Shown: positions 1 to 8,130 of the stretch, one piece after another
How the letters are laid out: each line of letters begins with the position of its first letter
Position numbering within the stretch: position 1 is the stretch's first letter
NCBI GenBank assembly: GCA_021731345.1
Contig: JAKFXO010000067.1
Coordinates: 1 to 29,669 of the forward strand
Length of the DNA: 29,669 nt
DNA from: Candidatus Peribacterales bacterium
GTDB lineage: Bacteria; Patescibacteriota; Gracilibacteria; Peribacterales; Peribacteraceae
Direction: 5' to 3'
Made by a program: the position numbers and the translations under genes
The notes under the pieces: generated by a model
Seen by the model: the letters and a program-made list of their open reading frames with translations, nothing else
What the model was told of the DNA's origin: nothing
Database searches by the model: none

Positions 1-347
1 CACAGCGCATGATCATCCATGCGTGTCACATAGTGTGGAACGGTAATCAGTGATCGTTGCAGCAGACCCTTTTCTTTCAGAATTGAAGGAATCGATGCTT
101 CTAGTTCTCCGCGCATTAGATTGGCGATTTCTGCGGTGATGGTAATGCAGTTTGCATCTTGCTCTTCATCCAGTATTGCCACCATTCTTTCTGCGATCCT
201 GTCCTGTGTGTGGCCAGCGCTGCTTTCGAGTACATCACGCAATGCAGCACGCTGCTCTCCACTCAGAGAGAGGCACAGTGGGGTGCTGGATGTCAGCTGC
301 CGATATACCTCGCAGAGAAGCGAGATTTCGTCGGGCGTGTCGGACAT
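1..347 (-). CDS. Unknown protein, N-terminal part (runs off window)
   Basis: An open frame on the minus strand begins with ATG at 347 and stays open to the window edge, giving 115 residues that start MSDTPDEISLLCEVYRQL. The visible part is soluble and rich in Glu, Leu and Ala, with no signal peptide or membrane segment. I do not recognise a family. Several plus-strand frames overlap it, but only this frame has a good promoter: an extended -10 (TGC then TATAAT) lies at 364-369, upstream of the start. The gene is divergent from nothing nearby; the next gene at 508-858 is on the same strand and upstream. Confidence 0.6.
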   Translation of the reverse strand, partial: MSDTPDEISLLCEVYRQLTSSTPLCLSLSGEQRAALRDVLESSAGHTQDRIAERMVAILDEEQDANCITITAEIANLMRGELEASIPSILKEKGLLQRSLITVPHYVTRMDDHAL

Positions 348-363
348 GATATGTGTTTAGAAC

Positions 364-369
364 ATTATA
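364..369 (-). promoter_or_regulatory. Extended -10 promoter element
   Basis: On the minus strand the sequence reads TGCTATAAT, a consensus extended -10, 16 bases before the ATG at 347. Transcription would start about 7 bases downstream of the hexamer and leave a very short leader. Confidence 0.6.
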
Positions 370-507
370 GCATATTTCTGTCAGATTTGTTATTGGATAG
401 CACATACAGAAGTCCTTTTTCAGGAATGGAAATCACCAAAAAAAAGAAGAGCGGGTGATCGTCACACCGTCATGGAAAGATATCAAATTCCTCCGTACAG
501 GAGTGAA

Positions 508-858
508 TTAGATCAAGTACCAGAGCGCCATCGTCATGGAGATGAGTCCGACATCACGTACGGCGACATCGTTCCAACCTACCTGCGTCAAAATTCCGGC
601 CAAATGAATAGTGCCGAAGAGCGCGCCTGCTTTTTGGATGACGCGAACAGGTACCACGACTGCGATAGCGATGACAATTTCTGTGACGGCGATGATCTGC
701 ATCCATGTGTCGTCAGTTTGCCCTGCTAGGCCATCGATCCACCCCGGCATCCAACCGATCCACAAATCCGGATGTACAAATTTCTCAATCCCGAAGTAGA
801 GGAAGACGAACGCGATGCCTGCGATGAGAATCCAGCGAGCGGCGGTGACGGATGACAT
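508..858 (-). CDS. DoxX-like small membrane protein
   Basis: A 116-residue protein with four predicted membrane segments. The first follows SSVTAARWILIAGIAFVFLY and leads into FGIEKFVHP, a pattern typical of the DoxX/DoxD-like superfamily of four-helix membrane proteins. Members are often linked to redox or thiol metabolism, but the function of this one is unknown. It is transcribed away from the lipoprotein gene at 895. The -10 hexamer TAGTAT ends 6 bases before the ATG, so the message is probably leaderless. The family call rests on topology and a weak motif and could be wrong; the coding call is firm. Confidence 0.7.
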   Translation of the reverse strand: MSSVTAARWILIAGIAFVFLYFGIEKFVHPDLWIGWMPGWIDGLAGQTDDTWMQIIAVTEIVIAIAVVVPVRVIQKAGALFGTIHLAGILTQVGWNDVAVRDVGLISMTMALWYLI

Positions 859-863
859 AGTGT

Positions 864-870
864 TATACTA
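864..870. promoter_or_regulatory. Overlapping divergent -10 elements
   Basis: The 7 bases TATACTA carry a plus-strand -10 (TATACT, 864-869) for the lipoprotein gene at 895 and a minus-strand -10 (TAGTAT, 870-865) for the DoxX-like gene starting at 858. The two promoters physically overlap, so polymerase cannot occupy both at once. Confidence 0.5.
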
Positions 871-894
871 CGCTTCTGCCTTTTCTTCTGCAGT

Positions 895-1479
895 ATGAAA
901 GCACTCAAATTTGTCATCATTTCCACTCTAGTTTTTGCCGCGTGCGGCAAGGCGGAGCCTGCGCTTAATCCTGATCCAAACCACACTCACGCTGATTTTG
1001 CAGTGTGGATAGAAGGCAAGCAGCTGGATTTTGCGCGTGATGAATACATGTCCGGAAGTTCTAAGGATGCCGAGCATAAAGATGCGCTGAGTCCCCATCT
1101 ACATCTGCATGATACGAATGGCCACGTGATCCATCGGCATAAGCCGGGGCTCACACTCACTGATTTTTTCAATTCGATGCCTTCGATGCGATATCAGGGA
1201 ACAGATTTCAAATTCATGGATTGCTTCACCTGTCAGCACGCAGCCGGAACGTATCCGGTGAAACTCTTTGTGAATGGCGAGGAGCAGCCGATGGGGTCAC
1301 TCTACATCTTTGCTGATGACGACAAGCTTCTCATCACAGATGCAACTGATCCTGTGGAACTACGTAAACAAATTCGCATGGTGACGGATGAGGCGTGTTT
1401 GTATTCGAGAACATGCCCTGAACGAGGTGATCCGCCAACGGAAAGCTGCGTTGCTGATCCGGAGGTACCGTGTATGTAA
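895..1479 (+). CDS. His-rich lipoprotein, possible metal binding
   Basis: A 194-residue lipoprotein. The N-terminus is basic, then hydrophobic, and ends in a lipobox (VFAAC, Cys17), so it is probably anchored on the outer face of the membrane. The mature part is unusually His-rich: HTHADF near residue 31, HLHLHD near 69, HVIHRH near 77, then a CFTCQH motif. Similar HTHADF...IHRH proteins occur in CPR bacteria and some archaea without known function. The downstream convergent gene, ending 4 bases away, is a TauE/SafE-cupredoxin fusion, so a joint role in copper or other metal handling is a reasonable inference. The C-terminal tail adds four more Cys. Confidence 0.75.
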   Translation: MKALKFVIISTLVFAACGKAEPALNPDPNHTHADFAVWIEGKQLDFARDEYMSGSSKDAEHKDALSPHLHLHDTNGHVIHRHKPGLTLTDFFNSMPSMRYQGTDFKFMDCFTCQHAAGTYPVKLFVNGEEQPMGSLYIFADDDKLLITDATDPVELRKQIRMVTDEACLYSRTCPERGDPPTESCVADPEVPCM

Positions 1480-1483
1480 CGAG

Positions 1484-2665
1484 CTAGGACCGTACGTGGA
1501 CGTCTGCTTTGAACATGCCCATGGAGCACATGAACGCAAAGTCTTTTGTTGGAGTGATGGGGCCGACCCAGTTCTCACCTTTGCGGATGAGCTTGTTTAC
1601 GTTGAAATCCGGGATCGTCATACTGGAGATGCAGCCCGTCACGGGTTCTGGGGCAAGCGCATAGATCCACGTCGGTACACCGGCTTTGATCGTGAAGCTC
1701 TCAGCGCTGTAGCCGCCAGTTGCTACGCCGACACTGATGATTTGCTGACCGTTTTTGTCGAAGGAAACGTTTGGGTCTTTGCCTGACAGTACGACGTTCG
1801 CTGTAAAGCTTGGAAGCGCTAGGTTGACGCCCGAAAGCAGGAGCCCATTTTGAAGATTGCTCAATCCAAGAAGAAGCGAGACGGTTCCGGCAAACGTCAC
1901 GAAGATGCGCCCCATTTTTCCTTGGGCAAACGAACTCAGTGCACCAATGCCAAGTAGGGACGGAAGAGTACCGAGAGCGAAGACAAACATGATGGAACTA
2001 CCGGCCCAAAAGCTTCCTGATGCCAGTGCAAGGAGTTGCATGGACTGTGTGAAGCCACAGGGAATGAAATATGTCAGTGAGCCAAGACCGAGCGAGGCGC
2101 CAATGCCATCAGATGTGCTGAGTCCACGAACGCGCTTCAAAAGAGGCTTTGGAAGCGGCACGCGGCAGAAACGCTTTGGAATGAATCCAAGGATATTGAG
2201 TCCGAGGATAATCATGAGTGCTGACAGGGCAATTTTTAGCATGCCTGTGCCATGCACCGTGAGTAGAAGCTGCTGACCAAGTAGACCGGTAAGTCCTCCG
2301 AATGCGTAGTACCCAAGCAGACGTCCGAGGTTGAAGTGGAGCTGCGGTTCAAACTTTTCCCAGCTTGTGGCGTTCGGATGTGCTTTGGACCACGCAGATG
2401 TGACAGACAGTAGAAGTCCGCCAACCATGGCTAGACAGCTCGATGTGGAGGCCGTAAGGCCAATCAGCAAGACAGTGCTGAGTCCGATGACATTCTCTGT
2501 GTCAGCACTAAAGGAAAAGAGGTTGAGACTTTTACTCGCCTGATAGACGGCCACGAGCACGATCATCATGACGCCGATTTCTGCAATGCGCGCGCTCGTT
2601 GAAGGTTGCACGACAGCGCAGTCGCAACTTTCACGCGAGCGGATCATTTTTTTCTTCGCTTTCAT
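1484..2665 (-). CDS. TauE/SafE-like (UreH/CcdA-type) membrane protein with C-terminal cupredoxin domain
   Basis: A 393-residue protein. After a short N-tail with a CDC motif come about seven membrane helices. They include the paired motifs STSSCLAMVGGLLLSV and YFIPCGFTQSMQLLALASGS, typical of the UreH-like/CcdA-like transmembrane family (Pfam SafE_2/DsbD-like) linked to heavy-metal transport or thiol reduction. The last ~110 residues form a soluble beta domain resembling cupredoxins, ending with a Cys/Met-rich loop (FMCSMGMF) that could supply copper ligands. I chose the ATG at 2665 over an upstream ATG at 2677 because a TATGAT -10 lies exactly 7 bases before it. The likely role is copper export or delivery; this is inference. 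Confidence 0.75.
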   Translation of the reverse strand: MKAKKKMIRSRESCDCAVVQPSTSARIAEIGVMMIVLVAVYQASKSLNLFSFSADTENVIGLSTVLLIGLTASTSSCLAMVGGLLLSVTSAWSKAHPNATSWEKFEPQLHFNLGRLLGYYAFGGLTGLLGQQLLLTVHGTGMLKIALSALMIILGLNILGFIPKRFCRVPLPKPLLKRVRGLSTSDGIGASLGLGSLTYFIPCGFTQSMQLLALASGSFWAGSSIMFVFALGTLPSLLGIGALSSFAQGKMGRIFVTFAGTVSLLLGLSNLQNGLLLSGVNLALPSFTANVVLSGKDPNVSFDKNGQQIISVGVATGGYSAESFTIKAGVPTWIYALAPEPVTGCISSMTIPDFNVNKLIRKGENWVGPITPTKDFAFMCSMGMFKADVHVRS

Positions 2666-2731
2666 GGTCTCTATCATACTCTTTTGGGGCTTACTTCGAC
2701 CAGTGCCAATGCGTGTGCTACCGTACCGTCA

Positions 2732-4265
2732 ATGCGACGTTCAGTTCCCGTCACGATGGCGACTCAACATCCGGATAATGCCGGGAGTCCCTGGTGGAAA
2801 GAGGGAGCGTTTGTGACGACACAGGATGAAATTGAGGAGGTCATGATTCTTTTTAAAGACCTTCCGATTGATGAGTACATGTGGGACTGGGAGGGGATAT
2901 GTGGATGAAGCAGTCGGTGAGAAACTCTTTTCGCGCGGCGAGAAACTCTTCACGAAGCGTCCATTCGGTACAGATTTGCACCTGACGTACCGTATTCCCG
3001 CTTTTGATGGTGAGAAGATGCACCGCATGGCGCGCGCGTTTATGAACGTTTTGGCTTTGTCTGATCTTGCACGTGATATTGGTGTCAGTCGTCCGCCTGT
3101 CACTGAGATGTTTCTGCCACTGACCACACATGCCTCACAGCCGATCCGTGTACGCGAGACGTTTAAAGATATTGCGGGGTATCACCGTGCGGTATTTCAT
3201 GGCGGTAAAAAAGTAGATGCCGAACTCATGAAACTCTTTGATGTTACGCCGCTTGTGGAAGATGTTCCGTCACTCCTTTCCATCGATAAAATCATTCGTC
3301 CGTACTGGGAAAAGCTCGTGAAAGAAAATCCCGATGCGAAGCAGAGAGGGCAGAGACTGTTCCTCGCGCGCTCAGACCCAGCGATGAATGCTGGCCTCGT
3401 TCCTGCCGTACTCGCAGTCAAAGTCGCGCTGAGCATTGCTAAAGAAACGGCTGATGATTTGGATATGGACGTCTATCCGGTGCTTGGCACGGGTTCGCTA
3501 CCGTTTCGTGGCAGCGTGAATCCACAGTACGTTGATACATTCCTGGAGCAGTATTCCGGTGTTCGTACATATTCCATCCAATCGGCATTTCGATATGACT
3601 ACCCGAAAGATGAGGTGAAGAAAGCGCTTTTGAAAATTAAACACGAGGCACCAAAGCGCAAGATCGTGAAAATTTCGGATGAGGATAAGAAAAAGATCGT
3701 GAAGCTGTGCAGTATTTTTTCTGGCTATTGGAAACCGACGATCGAAACCATTGCACCTCTCATCAATGAAGTCGCGTCCTACATGCCGAAGCGTCGTGAG
3801 CGTCTGCAGCATATCGGTCTCTTCGGATACAGCCGTGGCATCGGCAAAGTACGACTCCCTCGCGCTATCGGGTTTACGGCTGCGCTCTACTCGGTAGGTA
3901 TTCCTCCTGAGCTTATTGCAACCGGAAGAGGGCTTACTGCTGCGGCGGAAGCGGGGCTTCTCGATACCGTTGAAAAATATTATCCAGCTCTGCGTGAAGA
4001 CCTGAAACACGCAGGAAAATATTTGAACCGTGAAAATCTTGCGATGATGGCAAAGAAAAAATCAGTCTTCCGTGATGTCGAACGCGGTATCGATGCACTC
4101 GAAAAAATTCTGGAGATCGAATTAGGCCCTGAGAAGCCGCATCACATTCTGCATCGGAATCTCACGTCGTCCATCTACCAGCGTTTGCAGTCATCGGATC
4201 TTTCGAAGGAGAGCATTAGCCGTGAGATTGTGGAGGCAGGAGTGATCCGAAAAAGTCTCGGATAA
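2732..4265 (+). CDS. ppcA: Archaeal-type phosphoenolpyruvate carboxylase, frameshifted near the N-terminus
   Basis: The enzyme carboxylates PEP to oxaloacetate and would be an anaplerotic step. The main frame (to 4265) carries the family's TGSLPFRGSVNP, FGYSRGIGK and GIPPELIATGRG segments. The conserved N-terminus (MATQHPDNAGSPWW, then EYMWDWEG) lies in another frame starting at ATG 2732 and ends at a TGA at 2906-2908. Joining the frames at 2891-2900 gives about 511 residues, the normal length of archaeal-type PEPC (Pfam PEPcase_2). The family usually reads EGKxVD here; this sequence has lost two bases of the Lys codon or gained one. It may be a real pseudogene or an assembly indel. If the shift is real, translation from a TTG at 2868 would lack the N-terminal domain. 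I am sure of the family and unsure of activity. Confidence 0.85.
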
Positions 4266-4315
4266 ATCACGCGAAAAATCTGCCAGACACGAGCATCATC
4301 TGTTATTCTTTGTGC

Positions 4316-4846
4316 ATGACGAAGAAAGAACCATCACAGGATGACGACCTCGCCGCCAAGGTGAAAGCCGCAGCGGCAGGGGATAGTCGTATCACCGAGC
4401 TTGAAGCCAAGATCGAAGAATTGACCGAACAACTCAAGAAGGCGTCCGAGGTGTCCTCCCGCTCGCAGGCTGAGCTTCAGAACGCCAAAATCAGGCTAGA
4501 GCGTGAAGCAGGCGAGATTCGTAAATTTGCTTCTGAGGCAGTGCTTTTAAAGCTTCTTCCGACTATCGATAACCTTCAGCGCGCACTGAAACTGCTCCCT
4601 AAAAATCTTGAAAGCGATAACTGGGTGAAGGGCATTGTTGCTCTTGAACAGCAGTTTTTGAAAGAAGTCGGAGATATGGGGCTGAAGCGATTTGAGTCCG
4701 TCGGAAAGCCGCTCGATGCCGAGCGTCATGAGGTTTTAATGCAGGTAGAAGGTGCAGCTGGAACTGTCATCGACGTTCTGGAAGATGGATACGAGCTACA
4801 CGGCAAAGTAGTGCGTCCTGCGAAGGTGAAAGTCGGCGGTGCTTAA
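4316..4846 (+). CDS. grpE: GrpE, nucleotide exchange factor for DnaK
   Basis: A 176-residue protein with a charged N-tail, a long coiled coil (about residues 25-75) and the GrpE core. Diagnostic stretches are LLKLLPTIDNLQRAL, GLKRFESVGKPLDAERHEVLMQ and a C-terminal GYELHGKVVRPAKVKV. GrpE releases ADP from DnaK in the cytosolic chaperone cycle. No dnaK or dnaJ is adjacent in this window. I start at ATG 4316 because TATTCT lies 6 bases before it; a TTG two codons earlier is possible. The stop overlaps the stop of the convergent gene by 4 bases. Confidence 0.93.
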   Translation: MTKKEPSQDDDLAAKVKAAAAGDSRITELEAKIEELTEQLKKASEVSSRSQAELQNAKIRLEREAGEIRKFASEAVLLKLLPTIDNLQRALKLLPKNLESDNWVKGIVALEQQFLKEVGDMGLKRFESVGKPLDAERHEVLMQVEGAAGTVIDVLEDGYELHGKVVRPAKVKVGGA

Positions 4847-5412
4847 GCTGGGGTGTGCGATGCGTACAAAAGCAGGATGATACCTGCCGTATTGAAGGTG
4901 AAGCAGAGCAACGCAAATGATCGTGCGCGGATATCAGTGAGCGAACTCACGAGAGCGACGCCAAATTCATCAGGCAGTGGCGAAGCGATGATGATGCCAG
5001 CAAATGACCACAGGAGGTACTCGCGTACTTTTTGCGGAAATTTCTCATGATGCAGCTTCGCGTGCATCCAGCTCACAATGCGTGAGGAGCGGATCCTGTG
5101 CATCTCATCGTGAAAGAGCTCGAAGCGCATGACTTCGAAGATGACGAGGTCAGAGAGCAGTGCGCCAATGCCTCCAAGTATTCCTGCGATCACAGGATCT
5201 ACCTTGTGTCCGATCTCAAGAAAAATACCGATACCGAATGGTGAGGTGAATCCGAAGCTAAAAAGAAGTCCGCCGATGAATACTGCGAGATACTCACCAC
5301 TGACAGGAATACTGTCGAGCCAGCGGAGTCCGCCCATTGCATACACGGCGTATGCCGCAATGGTGCAGACGCAGAGAATCAGGAGTTTTGGATACGCTTT
5401 GAAGAAAGACAT
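4843..5412 (-). CDS. Polytopic membrane protein, unknown (DedA-like features)
   Basis: A 189-residue integral membrane protein with about five hydrophobic segments. Conserved-looking elements are SFGFTSPFGIGIFLEIG, GILGGIGALLSDLVIF and IIIASPLPDEFGVAL. The Pro/Asp/Glu re-entrant-like motif recalls VTT/DedA-type proteins, but I cannot assign it firmly. A cytoplasmic His-rich loop (MHAKLHHEKF) lies in the middle. TGATATAAT, a perfect extended -10, ends 6 bases before the ATG, so this is one of the clearest leaderless promoters of the window. It is convergent with grpE and the two stop codons share TTAA. Confidence 0.7.
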   Translation of the reverse strand: MSFFKAYPKLLILCVCTIAAYAVYAMGGLRWLDSIPVSGEYLAVFIGGLLFSFGFTSPFGIGIFLEIGHKVDPVIAGILGGIGALLSDLVIFEVMRFELFHDEMHRIRSSRIVSWMHAKLHHEKFPQKVREYLLWSFAGIIIASPLPDEFGVALVSSLTDIRARSFALLCFTFNTAGIILLLYASHTPA

Positions 5413-5443
5413 CAGGACATTATATCACGTTTTTTGGCCTGTG

Positions 5444-6745
5444 TCAGCCCCGAACTGCCTTTTCAAATTGTTCACCGCGATCCTCGAAATTTTTGAAGTG
5501 GCCATAGCTGGGAGCCGCAGGAGACAGAAGGACGATTGGGATGTGGCCTTTCTCTGGCTTTGGGTCCAACGCAGCTTTACGAGCTTTTTCGACTGCCTCT
5601 GAAAGCGTTTTAGCAGAGGAGAGAATGACAGGAGCGCCTGCGTGTTCTAGTGCTTTGCCGATGACTGTGCCACTGTCAGGGAGCAGAATGGCCATTCGTA
5701 GGCTCTTCGATGCTGCAATCTTTTGTGCGAGTAGTGCGAAATCATACCCACGGTCTTGCCCGCCGAGGATGATGACGCTGACCCTGTTACCAAATGCATC
5801 CAGTGCCGCGATAGCTGACTCAGGCGTGGTAGAAATAGAGTCGTTGATCCACTCCACTCCACCTAGTACTCCAACGCTCTCAAGGCGATGTGGAAGTCCT
5901 CTGAAGGCCTTGATTGTTTTCAGTGCAGAATCTTTGGGCACACCTAGCTGCTGCGTTACGAGCCATGCAGCTGCGATGTTGCCTAGGTTGTGATCACCCT
6001 TCAGGAGTACATCGTCAGATGTCACCGGAGCATCTTTCATCGTGAATGGAATTTTCTTCCCCTTACTTCCTTCGGCGATATCTTTTGCTTCAGGGAAATC
6101 GGCGTTGAAAAATACCGTGTCTTTTTCAGATTGAAATGCTGTGATCTTTTTCTTTGCTTCCAAGTACGCGTCCAGTGATCCGTGGTAATCCAGATGCTCT
6201 GGAAAGAATGCTGTAATGACAGCAATGTCAGGGCTTACCGTGAGGTCCATGAGCTGGTAACTACTCATTTCAAGAACGAAGATCGTCTTCGGTTTTGCGT
6301 CTTTCAGATGTGCGATGGCAGGTTCACCAATGTTGCCAATGAGGTATGTATTTTCTTTCGCTGCCTTCAAGATTGCGTGAATCAATGTCGATGTCGTACT
6401 TTTGCCTTTGGAGCCCGTGATGCCGATCACAAAGGCGCCTGTGCCCTTCACCGTGTCCAAGAAAATCTGCGTTGAAGTGGTGAGCTTCTCGTGCAGGCGA
6501 GTAATTTCAGGCTGCGGCGGAATACCTGGAGACTTGATGAGTACATCAAATATTTCAAGGTTCGTAAGCCACTTGTCACCTGTTTGTTTTTTGAATTCTT
6601 TCGGTACTTCGGTCTCTTTATTCATGTCCGCAACCGTGATCTCACATCCTTTTGCATACTCCGTCAGAGCTTTTGCCATCGCGCGTCCTTCACGGCCGAA
6701 GCCGAGAATACAGATGTTCTTGCCGGCAAAGTCACTGATCTTCAT
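5444..6745 (-). CDS. murD: UDP-N-acetylmuramoyl-L-alanine:glutamate ligase (MurD, probably MurD2-type)
   Basis: A 433-residue Mur ligase that adds glutamate to UDP-MurNAc-L-Ala in the cytosol. Visible landmarks are an N-terminal Rossmann motif (GFGREGRA, ~16), the ATP loop GSKGKST (111-117), EMSSYQL, FFPEHLDYHGSLDAY, LKGDHNLGNIAAA, the FRGLPHRLE...NDSISTTPESA segment, GGQDRGYDF and the C-terminal SPAAPSYGHFKNFEDRG. It is translationally coupled to the upstream murL by an ATGA overlap (6742-6745). In Xanthomonas the partner of MurL, MurD2, uses L-Glu rather than D-Glu. The operon suggests the same here, although sequence alone does not settle the stereospecificity. Confidence 0.93.
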   Translation of the reverse strand: MKISDFAGKNICILGFGREGRAMAKALTEYAKGCEITVADMNKETEVPKEFKKQTGDKWLTNLEIFDVLIKSPGIPPQPEITRLHEKLTTSTQIFLDTVKGTGAFVIGITGSKGKSTTSTLIHAILKAAKENTYLIGNIGEPAIAHLKDAKPKTIFVLEMSSYQLMDLTVSPDIAVITAFFPEHLDYHGSLDAYLEAKKKITAFQSEKDTVFFNADFPEAKDIAEGSKGKKIPFTMKDAPVTSDDVLLKGDHNLGNIAAAWLVTQQLGVPKDSALKTIKAFRGLPHRLESVGVLGGVEWINDSISTTPESAIAALDAFGNRVSVIILGGQDRGYDFALLAQKIAASKSLRMAILLPDSGTVIGKALEHAGAPVILSSAKTLSEAVEKARKAALDPKPEKGHIPIVLLSPAAPSYGHFKNFEDRGEQFEKAVRG

Positions 6746-8097
6746 GACGGAAGAAGAAACGGACGGAAGGCTTCGGGGATGAAGTGTTCTCCGGTCGGTT
6801 CTAAGATTTCCTTGATGAGCGCATCTGGCTTTTTGATCGTCTTGAGGACTTTGGATACGAACATCTTCATGACCGGTGTATCCTCAAGTTCTCCGCAACG
6901 GTGAGCCAAAATAAACGCTGCCTTGGTTTCTTCGGGCGTACCGACACACTCAAATGGCTTGAAGTTTCTGATACCGAGAAGCTCCTCAAAAAGTGGTACA
7001 AGTTTTTCATCCTCAAACAAGTTCACTTCAAACATTGTCATGAGATCCGCTTTGTCTAAAAATGCTGCCATGCACGCAAAGACGAATGCACACTTTGGAC
7101 ATGTGCCGCACCAACGTTTTTCGGTCCTGTCTTCATCAAGAATTTTCCAATTCGCGTTGCAGCTTGTGACACGTTCAAAATATTCCGGATGCAGAGAAAA
7201 CATCTGTGCGATCTTCAGTTCCGAGTATGGACGTACGGCGCTGAAGTACTCCGTATTGGTCTGAATGGCATCTGTGAGGTGTTTCCTGAACATACGTTCA
7301 AATTCCACCGACTTGCTCCACTGATGGTTCACCATGAGTCCTTTAAATTCCACGTTGCCGATATTTGCACTGCGTTCGTTGCTCATGGCGACGGCATCAA
7401 AGTCGTAGAGCACTGCAAGAAGCGCAGAGAGTACGGACAGATATGCCGTAATAGGAACGTGGCCGTTTAATGCTCCATCGTCATTCAGATCAAAGAGGAC
7501 AGGGGAGAGCTGACGCCTGACCGTCATCATCGGGAGGCCTGCAGCGTGGGAGAGCTCTTCGATAATAGGATGAGGCTCAAGGCGCAGAAGTGTGATGTCT
7601 GCACCGGTTTTGCGGAGCATCTCGATCGTTGCCATGGAGTCTTTGCCGCCTCCAATAGGAACGAGAACGCGACGCAGTGGATTCTCGATCGGCTTTTTGC
7701 GCATCGCAGGTTCTAGGATCACTTTCGGCCGGTTGGCTGGAAAATTCACAAGGCCACGGAAGTCGATGTTATTGCGATAAAAAAATTCACCCAGACCCTT
7801 TTCATAGACCGTGTTCCAGAATTTTGCTTCGTGCATATCCAGGTTGCCGGATTCGATTTTCATCGTGCGTGGTAAGCACGTCTTGAAGTAGCTGATGCCA
7901 CCGATGATATGGAGTGAAAACAGAAGCCGCTCAATTTCCCACTTTTTGGCTTCCAGACGCTCATCTGAGATTGGTTCTGGGAGGAGAATCAACTCTTCAA
8001 AAAATACTTTGTTATCAAGCGAGTACTTCAGCGAAATTTTCCCAGCGTGGTGGTTCCAGGAGTACGCCGAGAAATGGAAGGTTGAGTAGTGCTTCAT
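6742..8097 (-). CDS. murL: UDP-N-acetylmuramoyl-L-alanyl-L-glutamate epimerase (MurL)
   Basis: A 451-residue protein with a PP-loop-type ATP site GGGKDS (149-154), the segments AMSNERSANIGN (~237) and NHQWSKSVEFE (~257), and a CGTCPKC cluster (Cys330, 333, 336) likely to bind metal. These, together with the direct coupling to murD, match MurL, the ATP-dependent enzyme that epimerises the terminal L-Glu of UDP-MurNAc-L-Ala-L-Glu to D-Glu. This route replaces glutamate racemase (MurI). The gene is first in a two-gene operon; TATACT lies 7 bases before its ATG. The family call comes from recognition of motifs and context, not from a search. Confidence 0.85.
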   Translation of the reverse strand: MKHYSTFHFSAYSWNHHAGKISLKYSLDNKVFFEELILLPEPISDERLEAKKWEIERLLFSLHIIGGISYFKTCLPRTMKIESGNLDMHEAKFWNTVYEKGLGEFFYRNNIDFRGLVNFPANRPKVILEPAMRKKPIENPLRRVLVPIGGGKDSMATIEMLRKTGADITLLRLEPHPIIEELSHAAGLPMMTVRRQLSPVLFDLNDDGALNGHVPITAYLSVLSALLAVLYDFDAVAMSNERSANIGNVEFKGLMVNHQWSKSVEFERMFRKHLTDAIQTNTEYFSAVRPYSELKIAQMFSLHPEYFERVTSCNANWKILDEDRTEKRWCGTCPKCAFVFACMAAFLDKADLMTMFEVNLFEDEKLVPLFEELLGIRNFKPFECVGTPEETKAAFILAHRCGELEDTPVMKMFVSKVLKTIKKPDALIKEILEPTGEHFIPEAFRPFLLPS

Positions 8098-8130
8098 CAG
8101 AAGCAGTATAGTACACGAATTTGCGCTCTT

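Noticed and set aside
121..458. Three overlapping plus-strand frames at the left edge
   Set aside because: Low-complexity translations opposite a minus-strand frame that has a consensus promoter.
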